DNA from: Colletes latitarsis
Taxonomy: Eukaryota; Arthropoda; Insecta; Hymenoptera; Colletidae
Direction: 5' to 3'
Length of the DNA stretch: 64,000 nt
Assembly (NCBI RefSeq): GCF_051014445.1
Contig: NC_135137.1
Location: 13,703,501-13,767,500, forward strand
Under the pieces are notes generated by a model. It was not told where the DNA came from. It did not search any database and worked only from the letters and a program-made list of their open reading frames with translations. The translations under genes and the position numbers were made by a program. Below, piece by piece: positions 20,724 to 30,000 of this stretch (positions within the stretch are counted from its first letter, which is position 1; every line of letters starts with the position of its first letter).

Positions 20724-21340
20724 TTTAATTTTGACTTTTTTTTTTTCCTCTTTGAGACTCCTCGCCCGCGTTTGTATGGCGCGAGATAAAGTCCGCGACC
20801 TTCCATGGCGAGATTATGACGTTTCATTTCTTCTAGCTGGCGATGCATTGCCTTCTTATCGTTCACAGCCTTTGCGACTCCTGCCGCCCCTCCAACCAAT
20901 GAGCCAAGAACCCCCAATAATGGTAAAATCGGTAGGATACCGCCACGTTTCGCCGTTGGAAGTATTCGCTTCTTCACAGCACTCTTTTTTTTCTTTTTCA
21001 AACCCATGCCGAATTTTGTTTTGGCCTTCATAGCCGCCCAAACGGTTGTAGCAGCAGCCTTTTCCCCGAGACTGGAATCTCTCGCAGTAATGCGTTCTCG
21101 TGCTTTTGCTGCTAGGATGTTGTCAGCTGCGTGTCGTTTTACGAGATCGTTATTTTGTGAATACGCTATATCATGCTCGCGACATGCAGCATCCAGCGGA
21201 TTGATACCTTGATCGCCTCGCGCCAAACGTTTCTCTAAATGTGTTCCGGGGCCACAAAACTGATAACCTGGAATATGTAATTCAATCGGAAGTGTGTTTA
21301 TAACGCGATTTAATAGGCCTTTCCCAATTTTTGCTGACAT
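20708..21340 (-). CDS. Phospholipase A2-domain virion-type protein
   Basis: 210 aa. The N-terminal third is a viral-type PLA2 domain: Ca-loop YQFCGPGT (26-33), then NPLDAACREHDIAYS with the His56-Asp57 pair. The same combination occurs in parvovirus VP1 unique regions, where it helps breach endosomal membranes. It is followed by a Lys-rich tract (115-119), a hydrophobic Gly/Leu/Val segment GGILPILPLLGVLGSLVGG (about 134-152), a charged helix and a basic tail ending KRKKKKSKLKCLKA. The layout suggests a virion-internal, DNA-associated, membrane-active protein, comparable in role to minor core proteins of adenoviruses (inference). It is the first gene of the minus-strand block and its end overlaps the protease start. 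Confidence 0.82.
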   Translation of the reverse strand: MSAKIGKGLLNRVINTLPIELHIPGYQFCGPGTHLEKRLARGDQGINPLDAACREHDIAYSQNNDLVKRHAADNILAAKARERITARDSSLGEKAAATTVWAAMKAKTKFGMGLKKKKKSAVKKRILPTAKRGGILPILPLLGVLGSLVGGAAGVAKAVNDKKAMHRQLEEMKRHNLAMEGRGLYLAPYKRGRGVSKRKKKKSKLKCLKA

Positions 21341-21500
21341 TCGTCACAGTTGTTTATCGATGGTGGTGGTAGACAGTCAATGTGTGTTCTGCTGACTCGA
21401 CAGGTTATATTTGAATACTGATTGTTTCAGCTCTATGCATCGCTATAAATAGACCAGCACTCTTTCGAAAGTATCTTCATTTGTATAATGCTGATAAAAC
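21341..21500. promoter_or_regulatory. Divergent intergenic spacer, probable bidirectional promoter
   Basis: 160 bp separates the minus-strand structural block from the plus-strand ATPase block. It includes CTATAAATAGAC at about 21444-21455, a good TATA-box candidate about 45 bp upstream of the ATPase start, and GTATAATGC near 21484. No transcript evidence is available from sequence alone. Confidence 0.5.
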
Positions 21501-22190
21501 ATGCAGTTTATACGCCAATCACCTATGATCAAAGTGACTAATCTAGACAAAAAGATACAGTCTGAGAAAGAGTTACGCAAACATGGAAATATGCTGCCAG
21601 CCTCTATACGTGGTATCATCTGCGGTCCATCGAATTGTGGCAAAACGAACGTGTTGATTAGTTTGTTAGAAAGTCCGCACGGTGTTCGTTTCGAAAACGT
21701 ATACGTGTACTCGAAATCGTTGCACCAACCGAAATATCGATGTCTAGAAAATATATTCTCATCGATAGACGAAATTGGTTATTTTACATTTTCGAATAAC
21801 AGCGATGTCGTTCCGCCGAGCGATGCACTTCCGAATTCCATTTTTATCTTTGATGATGTGGCATGTGATAAGCAAAACGTGGTAAGAGAATACTTTGCAA
21901 TGGTTAGGCACTCGGACGTTGACTGTTTCTATCTTTGTCAGACATATGCAAAGATACCGAAGCATCTGATACGCGACAACGCGAACCTGCTGATCATGTT
22001 CAAACAAGATGGTACAAATCTAAAACATGTATACAACGATCATGTTAACACTGACATGTCATTTGAGAATTTCTGCAAATTGTGTACCGCTTGTTGGCAA
22101 GAAAAATATGGATTTGTAGTGATTGATAAAGACAGCGCATTATGGAATGGTCGCTATACAAAGGGATTTAATGACTTTGCAATATCATAA
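21501..22190 (+). CDS. ATP: A32-like DNA-packaging ATPase
   Basis: 229 aa, FtsK/HerA-superfamily packaging ATPase as in Polintons, adenovirus-like and large DNA viruses. Walker A is GPSNCGKT (42-49) and Walker B is SIFIFDDV (113-120). A downstream CQTYAKIPKHLIRDNANL supplies the conserved Gln/Asn-Arg region that follows Walker B in this family. The second Met (residue 9, MIKVTNLD) is an equally plausible start. All motifs are intact and the frame is open. It leads the plus-strand cluster and would pump element DNA into capsids built from the minus-strand products. Confidence 0.9.
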   Translation: MQFIRQSPMIKVTNLDKKIQSEKELRKHGNMLPASIRGIICGPSNCGKTNVLISLLESPHGVRFENVYVYSKSLHQPKYRCLENIFSSIDEIGYFTFSNNSDVVPPSDALPNSIFIFDDVACDKQNVVREYFAMVRHSDVDCFYLCQTYAKIPKHLIRDNANLLIMFKQDGTNLKHVYNDHVNTDMSFENFCKLCTACWQEKYGFVVIDKDSALWNGRYTKGFNDFAIS

Positions 22191-22234
22191 CATGTTCAGT
22201 TATTTCCGATACGTTGACAAAGCAGTGTTTCAAC

Positions 22235-23479
22235 ATGAGCAACAATATTGAAGATTGTGAGAGGATAACGAAACAGATTGCGAGAACGAGTGATTTGATT
22301 CGCAAAAAGTATCGTGAATTGAAAACTGGTAAAATTGAGGAAGAGATTGCGCTGGAAAAACACTTTAAGCCTGTTACTGAACCGTTGAAAGCAATTGTTG
22401 ATAACGCGACAAAAAATTATGATCTATACAATAATACAGATATCGGAAGCGAACCATTAGCCACTCCGAATATCAAAGAATTGGATAAAACACAATCAAA
22501 TTACTGGCTAAATCTTTCGAAACCACTAAAAATAAAAAAACCAAGATTAAGCAGTTTACTCGATATGAATCCCATGATTTCTACACCGGCCTCTACATCG
22601 ATTAAGACGATGCCAATAATAAAAAGCTCAGCAAGTCTACCCGATACGAATCTGATGGCCTCTACACCGATTAAGATAGTACCAACAATAAAAACCTCAG
22701 CAAGATTAAGCAGTTTACCTGGTATGAATACGATGACCTCTATACCGATTAAAACAACACCAGCAACAAAAAGCTTAGGAAACGAAGATACTTTTGAAAG
22801 TCCAAAAAGCTTAGCAAACGAAGATGTTTTTGAAAGCCCAAAAAGCAGTTTCTCAACATCTGTTCGAAGTCGGTTGCAAACGCCGGAAGGTGAAAAAACG
22901 TTGCGGAATCACCTAGGTCCGCTGAGTCAAAAATACATCGCGCCTGTATTACGTGGAGACATAGAGGTTGGTATGGATCATGTGTATGGTGTATATCTCG
23001 GTAATGATGGACCGATGCTCGGTAATAAACATGTTGATGTGGACAATGCTGATAACATAATTATCGATGGCATACGATATTCTGGTACACCCGGTCTTTA
23101 TGAATTGATATTTAAGAAAATTCCAGATAACGACATTTATACTGAGGCCGATGAATGCAAATATAGGGACATACTACTGACAACGAGTGCACATAAGTAC
23201 AAGCATGATTCGTATGGTAAAACATTAGGCAACAAAGGATACAAGTATAACTATGTAATCAAACCTTTATTGAAAGATAGAAAAGTTGGAAAGGGTGTAC
23301 CAAGCTCGATGAGATTAACCAGCAACAAGATTGAATACGTTCATTGGAATGATCCTAACGAACTCGTAGATCGGCTTCGATTGCTCGAGGCTTCGCGTCA
23401 AGCTGGTCACAATGCTCACGATAATGAGATGTTATCGATTATCGAGGAACTTCGCGAGGCAGAGCTCATTATAAATTAA
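22235..23479 (+). CDS. Conserved Polinton protein, unknown function
   Basis: 414 aa from MSNNIEDCERI; a Met at 22214 would add seven. The N terminus (1-60) is charged and helical, possibly coiled coil. Residues about 105-205 are a low-complexity region with three imperfect repeats of an SLPDTNLMASTPIKIVPTIK type and a doubled NEDxFESPKS. The C-terminal domain (about 215-370) contains YIAPVLRGDIEVGMDHVYGV, MLGNKHVDVDNADNIIIDG, YSGTPGLYELIFKK and NKGYKYNYVIKPLL. I associate this with an uncharacterised domain frequent in arthropod Polintons (DUF8207 from memory, to be confirmed). It sits between ATPase and fibre-like genes, so a structural or packaging role is plausible but unproven. Confidence 0.75.
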   Translation: MSNNIEDCERITKQIARTSDLIRKKYRELKTGKIEEEIALEKHFKPVTEPLKAIVDNATKNYDLYNNTDIGSEPLATPNIKELDKTQSNYWLNLSKPLKIKKPRLSSLLDMNPMISTPASTSIKTMPIIKSSASLPDTNLMASTPIKIVPTIKTSARLSSLPGMNTMTSIPIKTTPATKSLGNEDTFESPKSLANEDVFESPKSSFSTSVRSRLQTPEGEKTLRNHLGPLSQKYIAPVLRGDIEVGMDHVYGVYLGNDGPMLGNKHVDVDNADNIIIDGIRYSGTPGLYELIFKKIPDNDIYTEADECKYRDILLTTSAHKYKHDSYGKTLGNKGYKYNYVIKPLLKDRKVGKGVPSSMRLTSNKIEYVHWNDPNELVDRLRLLEASRQAGHNAHDNEMLSIIEELREAELIIN

Positions 23480-23514
23480 GCTGCACTTTGACGATAGAAT
23501 CAATCATTATCAAA

Positions 23515-23853
23515 ATGCCAATCAACAAGTTTGGGTCATCGTTTGGAACAATGGAATCATACTATCGCTGGAATGGAGTAGTGAGAAATTATGTGCACAA
23601 CAACGCTCTATGTATTGTCGGTGCCGATTATGATACAAAGGCGCGCAAGATTCGTCGAGTAGCACCACCTGTAGAGGATGGTGACGCTATCAACAAACTA
23701 TACTTGCAAGAAAACATGACATTTATAAAAAATCGGCAAGATGAATTCGACAAGAAGATGATCATGTTTCAAGATTACGTTCAGAATTTGAAAGATCAAC
23801 TGAATCACTTGGAGAGGGATATTATCGAATTCCGAAATAAAATGCATCAATAG
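23515..23853 (+). CDS. Small fibre-like protein with coiled coil
   Basis: 112 aa from MPINKFGSSFG; a Met at 23488 gives nine more residues and is less likely. MPxNKFG is an N terminus I recall from Polinton fibre-like proteins. Residues about 45-64 (KIRRVAPPVEDGDAINKLYL) match the xIxNVAxPxxxxDAVNKxYL pattern common in trimeric phage tail-fibre proteins. Residues about 65-112 are a predicted coiled coil (NRQDEFDKK, LKDQLNHLERDI). The inference is a short trimeric attachment or cement protein. It lies between the 414-aa gene and integrase; a minisatellite begins at its stop codon. Confidence 0.6.
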   Translation: MPINKFGSSFGTMESYYRWNGVVRNYVHNNALCIVGADYDTKARKIRRVAPPVEDGDAINKLYLQENMTFIKNRQDEFDKKMIMFQDYVQNLKDQLNHLERDIIEFRNKMHQ

Positions 23854-23856
23854 CTG

Positions 23857-24010
23857 GATGTTGGGACGTTGGAACGTTGGGACGTTGGAACGTTGGGGTG
23901 TTGGAACGTTGGGGTGTTGGAACGTTGGGACGTTGGAACGTTGGGACGTTGGAACGTTGGGACGTTGGGACGTTGGGACGTTGGGATGTTGGGGACGTTG
24001 GGGTGTTGAG
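23857..24010. repeat. 8-bp minisatellite (GTTGGRAC)n
   Basis: About 19 tandem copies of GTTGGGAC/GTTGGAAC with GTTGGGGT variants. It lies between the fibre-like and integrase genes. The opposite strand reads as Pro/Thr/Ser/Asn-rich repeats, which is an artefact of the tandem unit. Confidence 0.9.
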
Positions 24011-24071
24011 ACTTTGAACATTGATTGATAAGACGTGCGCGTTAGGTCTTCGCGTTAGTGGCGAGTCATAC

Positions 24072-25016
24072 ATGACCGAGAAGAAAACCTCCAGTATCGA
24101 GAAACGATGTCTTGTGGAAGAATTGCATGCTCCAGCGAGAAGACATTTTCCTCGAAGACGCGTCATAGTACATGGATACGACGACCTATGGCAAGCGGAC
24201 GTGGTCGAGATGCGACCTTACACGCGATATAACAGAGGCTTCCATTACATACTCACTGTTATCGATGTGCTGAGTAAGCATGCGTGGGCTATACCCCTCA
24301 AAACCAAGAATGGAAATGAAGTTTCTACAGCGATCGGGAAGATAATCCGAGACAGTGGGAGGTACCCAAAAAATTAGCAGACCGACAAAGGAAAGGAATT
24401 TTACAACGCAAATATGCAAAAACTTTTGTCAAAATACACAATAAATCATTATTCAACGTATTCGGTGATGAAGGCGTCTGTCGTCGAGCGGTTCAATCGT
24501 ACACTCAAAAACGATATGTGGAAACTGTTCACACTTAATGGAAATTATAAATGGATTGATTCGCTGCAGCATCTCATATCAAATTACAACGCGCGAAAGC
24601 ATCGAACTATCGCTATGCGACCAATTGATGTTACACCAACAAACGCTGCTAAGCTCTTAACAATGGCGTATAATCATATAAAAATTACCGCTCCTGCACG
24701 ATTCAAAGTGGGAGATGCAGTACGCGTGAGCAAATTCAAGACAATTTTTGAAAAAAGTTACACACCGAATTGGAGCACTGAAATATTTACAATCGCCGAG
24801 GTACAGAAAACTAATCCTGCAACGTATCTACTGAAAGATATTTATGAAAAACCAATTGCTGGAGGATTCTACGAACACGAGTTGCAACGCGTTGCAAATT
24901 CCGACGTGTATCTAGTTGAAAAAGTATTGCGTAAGAAGGGGAACAACGTGTACGTAAAATGGTTGGGGCTCAATAACTCGCACAATTCGTGGATCCACAA
25001 AAGTAATGTTTTGTAA
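24072..25016 (+). pseudogene. INT: Polinton rve integrase with chromodomain, one in-frame stop
   Basis: Retroviral-type DDE integrase that inserts the element with a 6-bp stagger. The frame runs from MTEKKTSS at 24072 (an earlier Met lies at 24021) to 25016 and is broken once by TAG at 24375-24377. Before the stop: FPRRRVIVHGYDDLWQADVV with the first catalytic Asp, and HYILTVIDVLSKHAW. After it: QTDKGKEFYN (second Asp) and SVVERFNRTLK (catalytic Glu), then a C-terminal chromodomain (VYLVEKVLRKK...YVKWLGLNNSHNSW). The stop separates the first Asp from the other two catalytic residues, so neither fragment could catalyse integration. The last ~48 codons lie inside the right TIR. Confidence 0.92.
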
Positions 25017-25793
25017 CATAATTATTCATTGCTTTAATAAATATATCATATTTTTAAATCATCAAAACATGGTATCTAATTTCTTTCCCATGGTAAGGGT
25101 CTCCATATATATATGTTACAGAATTCTTTGCCTGTGAATGCAATGTATACGTTTGCAGAAGTTGCGTTTTTGCACGTGTTCAGTGTAATCTAAAACGTCT
25201 TGCAAAAAAAAAAAAAAACGTTGCGCTCTTCGCAAAAGAAGAACATGCGACATAAAATAAGAATATGAATAGCGTGTACGTAAAATGATTAGGACCCCAA
25301 TAGCTCGCACAATTCGTGTGTAATGTTATACGCTTTGCAGAAGTTTCATGTTTAGACATGTTCAAGGTAATCTAAAAAATTTTTTGCATGAAGTTGCACT
25401 TTTCACAGAAGAAGAACACGTGATATAAAAAATTCCTCCTTCCCCACAAATGATGTATGTCGCGAAGAATATTATTTGTTTGCATCATCCTGCGAATGTA
25501 ATGTTATACGCTTTGCAGAAGTTGCATGTTTAGACGTGTTCAAGGCAATCTAAAAGACATTTTTGCAAAAGTTGCACTTTTCGCAGAAGAAGAACATGTG
25601 ATATAAAAAATTCCTTCCCCCACTACGCGCCACCCGCTTCCCTGAAATTCGTCCCCCCACTACGCGCCACCCGCTTCCCTGATACATATGATGCAACGTT
25701 GCATTTAAGTGCTGCACAATATTCACACTCGTTTGATAGTATCGTCGTGAAACATTATCTATTGAATTCTACGTTCAAATTTTTTCTGAAAAA
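25017..25793. repeat. Right TIR AT-rich repeats (no gene)
   Basis: Mirror of 11989-12690: three ~180-bp diverged units, a further chromodomain-tail relic near 25265-25320, and a doubled CGCCACCCGCTTCCCTGA. Short open frames are artefacts. It separates the integrase from the TIR gene. Confidence 0.75.
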
Positions 25794-26523
25794 ATGAATT
25801 ATTGCATTCCTTACGATACAGCATGCACAAGTATCGAGTAAGTATTATTACCACAATTTTTTTCTTATCCATTTTTTCTTATTGTTATTACTTATTGTCA
25901 TTACTTACCTTTTATTCTTTATTTACTTTTCTACATGTAACAGTAGCAAAACACAGCATCCAACGCCTCATATACTGGGAAGGAGGTTTGCCCTCACATC
26001 CACAGCATACAAGTATTTGGATATTGCAATCGGTGTAGGACCTGTATCCGCCGTGGAAATTATACTTGGTGATACTCGAGGAAATAAATTGTTGCTGTCT
26101 TACTCAACATGGATGGTGTTTATTCAGAAACGCGAGGACATCAAACAACATGTGCTATCAGCTCCTTCTCCAACATCGTTATCAATTTGTGATTTGGTGC
26201 TTACGGTTGTTGCAATGCATGATATGAACATTGTACAAGTGAAATTGCATGATGCTTGCATGTATATGAAACCGACAACTCTATTGTTTTTATTCGAACT
26301 GGAACAGTGCATTGAGCATGCATATTCGTGGCTATGCCAAAATGCGCACTATGTTGGTGAGAAATACCAAGAATTTACAAATATTTTAAGACGCAATAGT
26401 ATTATGCGTAAACGTGATGCAGACAAAATCCTTCGTGAATATTACGATAAAAATTCGCCTGTAGATTGCGAGCTGTTACCATATGCGCTGGATAACATTT
26501 TATATGATGCTATTAATAATTAA
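25794..26523 (+). CDS. TIR-borne two-exon gene, right copy, open
   Basis: Predicted exons 25794-25837 and 25944-26523, joined across a 106-nt intron with a GTAAGT donor and a polypyrimidine-rich CAG acceptor. The product is about 207 aa, starting MNYCIPYDTACTSI. An unspliced Met at 25882 would give 213 aa with a hydrophobic start (MLLLIVITYLLFFIYF), but this is the translated intron tract and is less likely. Features: PHILGRRFAL, GPVSAVEIILGD, LLLSYSTWMVFIQKRED, then a helical C-terminal half (ELEQCIEHAYSWLCQNAHY, NILRRNSIMRKRDADKILRE). I do not recognise the family. Being in the TIR, each element carries two copies; the left copy has a stop. Confidence 0.7.
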
Positions 26524-26609
26524 AAATAAAAACTGTATCTAATTTTTGTGAAATAAAATTTCGAAATAGTCAAAAGATGTCTAATTTCTTTCCCCACCTC
26601 CTCTTTATC

Positions 26610-26830
26610 GACCTCTGATAACTACCTTTGATAATTACCACTTCTTTTTACCAGATGCATCTCTTTTATCACACCTTCCCTTTTTATCGATACCAAGCAA
26701 TTACCCTCATTCATTTTCTAACCTCTCCGTTAATGTCAATTATCGATCGTTGATAATAATTACCGACCATAAATACTAATTACCAACCATAGATACTAAT
26801 TACCGACCGTAGATACCAATTATCGACTGT
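26610..26830. repeat. AT-rich short repeats specific to the right TIR
   Basis: Variants of a ~20-bp unit, ATTACCGACCATAGATACTA, repeat several times between the GATAAAGAGGAGG segment and the C-rich terminus. The left TIR has only one unit (7480-7520), so this is an expansion here or a contraction there. No gene. Confidence 0.75.
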
Positions 26831-27065
26831 CGGTAATAGTTACCGACCCCCCACTCCGACTGCCCCCCCCCCGGCGGACCCACCACGGGCCCCCCCACTC
26901 CGGCGCACAGGCCCCCTCCCCAACCCCCTCCCCCTCATCTCCCCCCCTCCCCCGCACCCCCTCCCCCGCACCCCCTCCCCCTCTCCGACGCACCGACCCC
27001 CCCCCCCCCCCCCACATCCCCCCCCCCCGGAGCCCCCTGTCCAGAACTCCCCTTACTCACCTACT
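26831..27065. repeat. C-rich right terminus of the Polinton
   Basis: Inverse of the G-rich left end, with long C runs and CCCCCTCCCC minisatellite-like variation, ending CCTTACTCACCTACT. Strand-asymmetric C/G runs could fold as G-quadruplex. Copy-number differences from the left end are expected for such a tract. Confidence 0.85.
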
Positions 27066-27071
27066 TCTGGG
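27066..27071. repeat. Polinton target-site duplication, right
   Basis: TCTGGG directly after ...CCTACT, identical to 7253-7258. The monomer then continues as ATATGCCCTCATC. Confidence 0.9.
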
Positions 27072-30000
27072 ATATGCCCTCATCAGTCTCATACTTACGC
27101 ATTCTTCACATACTTCTTGGACAGATCCTGGGCTTTTTCTGGTTTGGATCTCGTACTAATGTGGTACCACACTGAAACAGTCAATATAACCTGGTCTCGA
27201 TCAATATTTTAGAGGAAAACGCATGTTAGGTCTGGGTTAGGTCTGGGATTTGCCCTCATCAGTCTCATACATTCGCATTCTTCTCATACTTGCTGGCCAG
27301 ATCCTGGGTTTTTTCAGGTTTGGATCACATACTAATGTGGTACCACACTGAAACAGTCGATTAAACCGGGTTTTCATCAATATTTTAGAGGATAACGCAT
27401 GTTAGGTCTAGGTCTGGGTTAGGGCTGGGATTAGCCCTCATCAGACTCATACCATCGCATTCTTCTCATACTTGCTGGCCAGATCTTGGGCTTTTTCTGG
27501 TTTAGATCTCGTACTAATGTGTTACCACACTGAAACAGTCAATTTAACCTGGTCTCGATCAATATTTTAGAGGATAACGCATGTTAGGTCTGGGTTAGGT
27601 CTGGGATTTGCCCTCATCAGTCTCATTCTTTCGTATTCTTCACATAATTGTTGAACAGATCCTGGGTTTTTTCTGGTTTGGATCACACAGTAATGTGGTG
27701 CCACACTGAAACAGTCAATTAGACCTGGTCTCGATCAATATTTTAGAGGATCACGCATGTTAGATCTGGGTTAGGTCCGGGATTAGCCCTCATCAGACTC
27801 ATTCTTTCGTATTCTTCTCATACTTGCTGGCCAGATCCTGGGCTTTTTCTGGTTTGGATCTCGTACTAATGTGGTACCACACTGAAACAGTCGATTAAAC
27901 CTGGTCTCGATCAATGTTTTAGTGGATAACGCATGTTAGGTCTGGGTTAGGTCTGTGATTCGCCCTCATAAGTCTCATACTTTCGCATTCTACACATACT
28001 TCTTGAACAAATCCTCGGTTTTTTCTAGTTTGGATCACATAGTAATGTGGTACCACACTGAAATAGTCAATTACACCTGGTCTCCATCAATATTTTAGAG
28101 GATAACGCATGTTAGGTCTGGGTTAGGTCTGAGATTTGCCCTCATCAGTCTCATTCTTTCGCATTCTTCACATACTCCTTGAACAGATCCTGGGTTTTTT
28201 CTGGTTTGGATCACATAGTAATGTGGTACCACACTGAAATAGTCAATTAAACCTGGTCTCGATCAATGTTTTAGTGGATAACGCATGTTAGGTCTGGGTT
28301 AGGTCTGTGATTCGCCCTCATAAGTCTCATACTTTCGCATTCTACACATACTTCTCGAACAAATCGTCGGTTTTTTCTAGTTTGGATCACACAGTAATGT
28401 GGTACCATACTGAAACAGTCAATTAAACCTGGTCTCGATCAATATTTTAGAGGATAACGCATGTTAGGTCTGGGTTAGGTCTGTGATTTGCCCTCATAAG
28501 TCTCATACTTTCGTATTCTACACATACTTCTTGAACAGATCCTGGGTTTTTTCTGGTTTGGATCCCATAGTAATGTGGTACCACACTGAAATAGTCAATT
28601 ACACCTGGTCTCGATCAATATTTTAGAGGATCACGCATGTTAGGTCTGGGTTAGGTCCGGGATTAGCCCTCATCAGACTCATTCTTTCGTATTCTTCTCA
28701 TACTTGCTGGCCAGATCCTGGGCTTTTTCTGGTTTGGATCTCGTACTAATGTGGTACCACACTGAAACAGTCGATTAAACCTGGTCTTGATAAATATTTT
28801 AGAGGATGACGCATGTTAGGTCTGGGTTAGGTCTGGGATATGCCCTCATCAGTCTCATACTTTCGCATTCTACACATACTTCTCGAACAAATCGTCGGTT
28901 TTTTCTAGTTTGGATCACATAGTAATGTGGTACCATACTGAAACAGTCAATTAAACCTGGTCTCGATCAATATTTTAGAGGATAACGCATGTTAGGTCTG
29001 GGTTAGGTCTGTGATTTGCCCTCATAAGTCTCATACTTTCGTATTCTACACATACTTCTTGAACAGATCCTGGGTTTTTTCTGGTTTGGATCCCATAGTA
29101 ATGTGGTACCACACTGAAATAGTCAATTACACCTGGTCTCGATCAATATTTTAGAGGATCACGCATGTTAGGTCTGGGTTAGGTCCGGGATTAGCCCTCA
29201 TCAGTCTCATTCTTTCGCATTCTTCACATACTTCTTGGACAGATCCTGGGTTTTTTCTGGTTTGGATCACATAGTAATGTGGTACCACACTGAAAGAGTC
29301 GATTAAACCTGGTTTTGGTCAATATTTTAGAGGATAACGCATGTTTGGTCTGGGTCAGGTCTGGGATTAGCCCTCATCAGACTCATACTTTCGCATTCTT
29401 CTCATACTTGTTGGCCAGATCCTGGGCTTTTTCTGGTTTGGATCTCGTACTAATGTGGTACCACACTGAAGCAGTCAATTTAACCAGGTCTCGATCAATA
29501 TTTTAGAGGATAACGCATGTTAGGTCTGGGTTAGGTCTGAGATTTGCCCTCATCAGTCTCATTCTTTCGCATTCTTCACATACTCCTTGAACAGATCCTG
29601 GGTTTTTTCTGGTTTGGATCACATAGTAATGTGGTACCACACTGAAATAGTCAATTAAACCTGGTCTCGATCAATGTTTTAGTGGATAACGCATGTTAGG
29701 TCTGGGTTAGGTCTGTGATTCGCCCACAAAAGTCTCATACTTTCGCATTCTACACATACTTCTCGAACAAATCCTCGGTTTTTTCTAGTTTGGATCACGT
29801 AGTATTGTGGTACCATACTGAAACAGTCAATTAAACCTGGTTTTGATCAATATTTTAGAGGATAATGCAAGTTTGGTCTAGGTCTGTGTTGGGTCTGGGA
29901 TATGCCCTCATAAGTCTCATACTTTCGTATTCTACACATACTTCTTGAACAGATCCTGGGTTTTTTCTGGTTTGGATCACATAGTAATATGGTACCACAC

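Larger units (their letters stand above)
7259..27065. mobile_element. Maverick/Polinton, complete but decayed, with nested LINE
   Basis: A 19.8-kb element, about 16.2 kb without LINE C. The ends are AGTAGGTGAG and its inverse, starting with the AG expected for Polintons, and are flanked by a TCTGGG duplication. It encodes the hallmark set: protein-primed type DNA polymerase B, chromodomain rve integrase, A32-like ATPase, adenain-like protease and candidate jelly-roll capsid proteins. It also encodes a PLA2 protein, a fibre-like protein, an uncharacterised 414-aa protein and a TIR-borne spliced gene. Polymerase and integrase carry in-frame stops. AT-rich coding DNA contrasts sharply with the GC-rich LINEs around and inside it. 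Confidence 0.95.
24872..27065. repeat. Right terminal inverted repeat
   Basis: Inverse of the left TIR. It contains, inwards to outwards, the integrase chromodomain tail, AT-rich ~180-bp repeats, the uninterrupted site occupied by LINE C in the other TIR, the two-exon gene, an AT-rich repeat stretch, and a C-rich terminus ending CTCACCTACT. 2,194 bp. The outer ~2 kb without LINE C is largely colinear with the left TIR apart from the extra stretch at 26610-26810. Confidence 0.9.

Noticed and set aside
23698..24166. Thr/Pro/Ser/Asn-repeat frames on the minus strand
   Set aside because: They are the reverse translation of the 8-bp minisatellite and overlap real genes on the other strand.
25882..25943. 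Hydrophobic N terminus (MLLLIVITYLLFFIYF) as a signal anchor of the TIR gene
   Set aside because: It coincides with a pyrimidine-rich 3' splice-site tract. A consensus donor and upstream exon give a better model, although the unspliced form cannot be excluded.
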